Shown here piece by piece: positions 5,996-6,633 of a stretch of 6,633 nt of DNA. The position numbers were made by a program, and so were the translations under genes. This DNA comes from Kiritimatiellia bacterium (GTDB taxonomy: Bacteria; Verrucomicrobiota; Kiritimatiellia; RFP12; UBA1067), in NCBI GenBank assembly GCA_017628165.1, contig JAGBZQ010000012.1, positions 1-6,633 on the forward strand, written 5' to 3'. The notes below the pieces were generated by a model that saw nothing but the letters and a program-made list of their open reading frames with translations, was not told the DNA's origin and ran no database searches. Within the stretch, counting starts at the first letter, position 1. Every line of letters begins with the position of its first letter.

Positions 5996-6550
5996 TTACT
6001 GCTCCTTTGCGCGGGCGGTTGCGGGATCGACACCCATCTTCTTCAGGATAGCGTCGGTGACATCGAGCGAACCCTTGGAATAAATGGATGCTGCATTATC
6101 CAAAATAATATCATAGCCGTTGGCAGAGGCGAAAGCGGCGATTGTCTTTTTAAGATCGTCAGCCTGCGCCTTGAGAAGACGCGCCTCAAGCGCGGAAAGC
6201 TCCTGCTGATTGCGCATTGCTTCATTGCGCATCATCTGCTGCTTTTGCAGAAAACGATTCTGAATGGACTGCAAAGACTTCTCGGCTTCTGCTTTGGCCT
6301 TGGGTGCAAGCATCGGATTGCGAAGCTCATCGGATACCTTATGTCCCTCCACCTGAATGGCGTCAAGCTCTGCCTTCATTTCATCGAGCTTCTTACGGTA
6401 GTCCTTTTCCGTACTTAAGAGAAGTGTTTTGTTGGACTCGTACGTAGCATGGTTCCTTACGAGAAGAAGCATATCCACAGTACCGATCTTGACAGCCGAT
6501 GCAGAAGCGGCAACAGCAGCCGCAAGAATGAGAAGAGTTGCTTTTTTCAT
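5996..6550 (-). CDS. ompH: OmpH/Skp-family periplasmic chaperone
   Basis: The 184-residue protein is predicted to be a periplasmic holdase that carries unfolded outer-membrane proteins to the BAM machinery. Residues 1-19 form a signal peptide (MKK, hydrophobic Ala/Leu core, ASA before the likely cut at 19/20). The mature start VKIGTVDM is the usual family opening. A long charged, Gln/Lys/Glu-rich stretch from about 37 to 140 is predicted coiled coil, matching the tentacle-like arms of Skp. The C-terminal segment YDIILDNAASIY ... SLDVTDAILKKM (146-172) is the conserved beta/helix end of the family. AAAGGAG at 6565-6559 lies 8 nt before the ATG, and a promoter-like sequence precedes it, so it is probably the first gene of the operon. 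In many bacteria bamA lies upstream, but the window ends before this can be seen. Confidence 0.95.
   Translation of the reverse strand: MKKATLLILAAAVAASASAVKIGTVDMLLLVRNHATYESNKTLLLSTEKDYRKKLDEMKAELDAIQVEGHKVSDELRNPMLAPKAKAEAEKSLQSIQNRFLQKQQMMRNEAMRNQQELSALEARLLKAQADDLKKTIAAFASANGYDIILDNAASIYSKGSLDVTDAILKKMGVDPATARAKEQ
6002..6008 (-). promoter_or_regulatory. Ribosome-binding site that fixes the lpxD start
   Basis: AAAGGAG on the minus strand lies in the last codons of ompH, 7 nt before the ATG at 5994. It identifies that ATG as the lpxD start and places termination of ompH within initiation range of lpxD. Confidence 0.85.
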
Positions 6551-6558
6551 ATTTTGTT

Positions 6559-6605
6559 CTCCTTTAAACTTTGATTATTATATCAAAATACCTTGCTTTT
6601 TTAAA
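6559..6605 (-). promoter_or_regulatory. Predicted sigma70-type promoter and ribosome-binding site of the ompH operon
   Basis: Reading the minus strand, a perfect TATAAT (6582-6577) is preceded, after 17 bases, by TTTAAA (6605-6600; 4 of 6 to the -35 consensus). It is followed by AAAGGAG (6565-6559) and the ompH ATG at 6550. The predicted leader is only about 20 nt. The perfect -10 and good spacing are seen directly; promoter activity is inferred. Read-through from an upstream gene is not excluded. Confidence 0.55.
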
Positions 6606-6628
6606 GCATGCCTACGACGAATCAAAGT
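6568..6628. repeat. 9-bp inverted repeat pair plus a third half-site around the ompH promoter
   Basis: ACTTTGATT at 6568-6576 is a perfect inverted partner of AATCAAAGT at 6620-6628, 43 bases apart. A third related half-site, ATCAAA at 6582-6587, forms a 6-bp dyad with TTTGAT at 6570-6575, and this dyad spans the -10 element. The distal copy lies upstream of the -35. The layout resembles binding sites for a regulator, but AT-rich sequence raises the chance of coincidence. Confidence 0.35.
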
Positions 6629-6633
6629 CAAGG

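Noticed and set aside
5995..6033. A 13-codon N-terminal extension of lpxD
   Set aside because: It lies wholly in the ompH coding end, is Pro/Gln-rich and unlike LpxD, and the better ribosome-binding site serves the ATG at 5994.
5822..6418. A 198-codon plus-strand open frame spanning the ompH-lpxD junction
   Set aside because: It crosses two well-supported genes in antisense and shows no domain of its own. Its Leu/Cys-rich middle is the complement of the OmpH coiled-coil codons.
6595..6607. GCTTTTTTAAAGC hairpin as a terminator of an upstream gene
   Set aside because: The stem is only 5 bp, has little GC and no following U tract, and it overlaps the predicted -35 element.

Overview
The window looks like chromosome from an anaerobic, LPS-making Gram-negative bacterium. 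My best guess is the PVC superphylum (Kiritimatiellota, Lentisphaerota or Verrucomicrobiota), perhaps from a gut or similar community. The evidence is an outer-membrane biogenesis pair (OmpH/Skp and LpxD), an Nbp35-like Mrp ATPase with an N-terminal cysteine cluster of the kind seen in anaerobes, an FmdB-type zinc ribbon whose insertion and tail I associate with PVC genomes, and a partial Cys/Trp-rich surface-type protein. The phylum is inference; no rRNA or tRNA gene is present to settle it.

Every supported gene is on the minus strand, so transcription runs from right to left. A sigma70-like promoter with flanking repeats (about 6568-6628) precedes a tightly packed run: ompH (6550-5996), lpxD (5994-4966), a bifunctional fucokinase / fucose-1-phosphate nucleotidyltransferase fkp (4966-2900), aroQ (2903-2472), an FmdB-like zinc ribbon gene (2469-2218), mrp (2204-1377) and pyrF (1348-644). 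Junctions range from a 4-nt overlap to a 28-nt gap. Several starts overlap stops (TAATG, ATGA) or have ribosome-binding sites embedded in the preceding gene, which points to one operon with translational coupling.

After a 65-nt gap lies a gene for a two-pass membrane protein with a low-complexity tail (578-180). Its stop overlaps the ATG of a second open frame (183 to the window edge) encoding a Cys/Trp-rich segment. These may be two coupled genes or one surface-protein gene broken by a frameshift.

Functionally, OmpH and LpxD serve outer-membrane protein and lipid A assembly. FKP would supply a nucleotide sugar, probably GDP-L-fucose, for surface glycans. AroQ and PyrF belong to the shikimate and pyrimidine pathways, and Mrp to Fe-S cluster delivery. 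The operon therefore mixes envelope biogenesis with housekeeping metabolism. I see no CRISPR array, insertion sequence, phage gene, RNA gene or obviously new defence-like system. The most unusual items are the compact FKP fusion inside an lpxD operon, the interrupted surface-protein locus at the left edge, and the repeat-flanked ompH promoter. No stretch longer than 300 bases lacks a gene.
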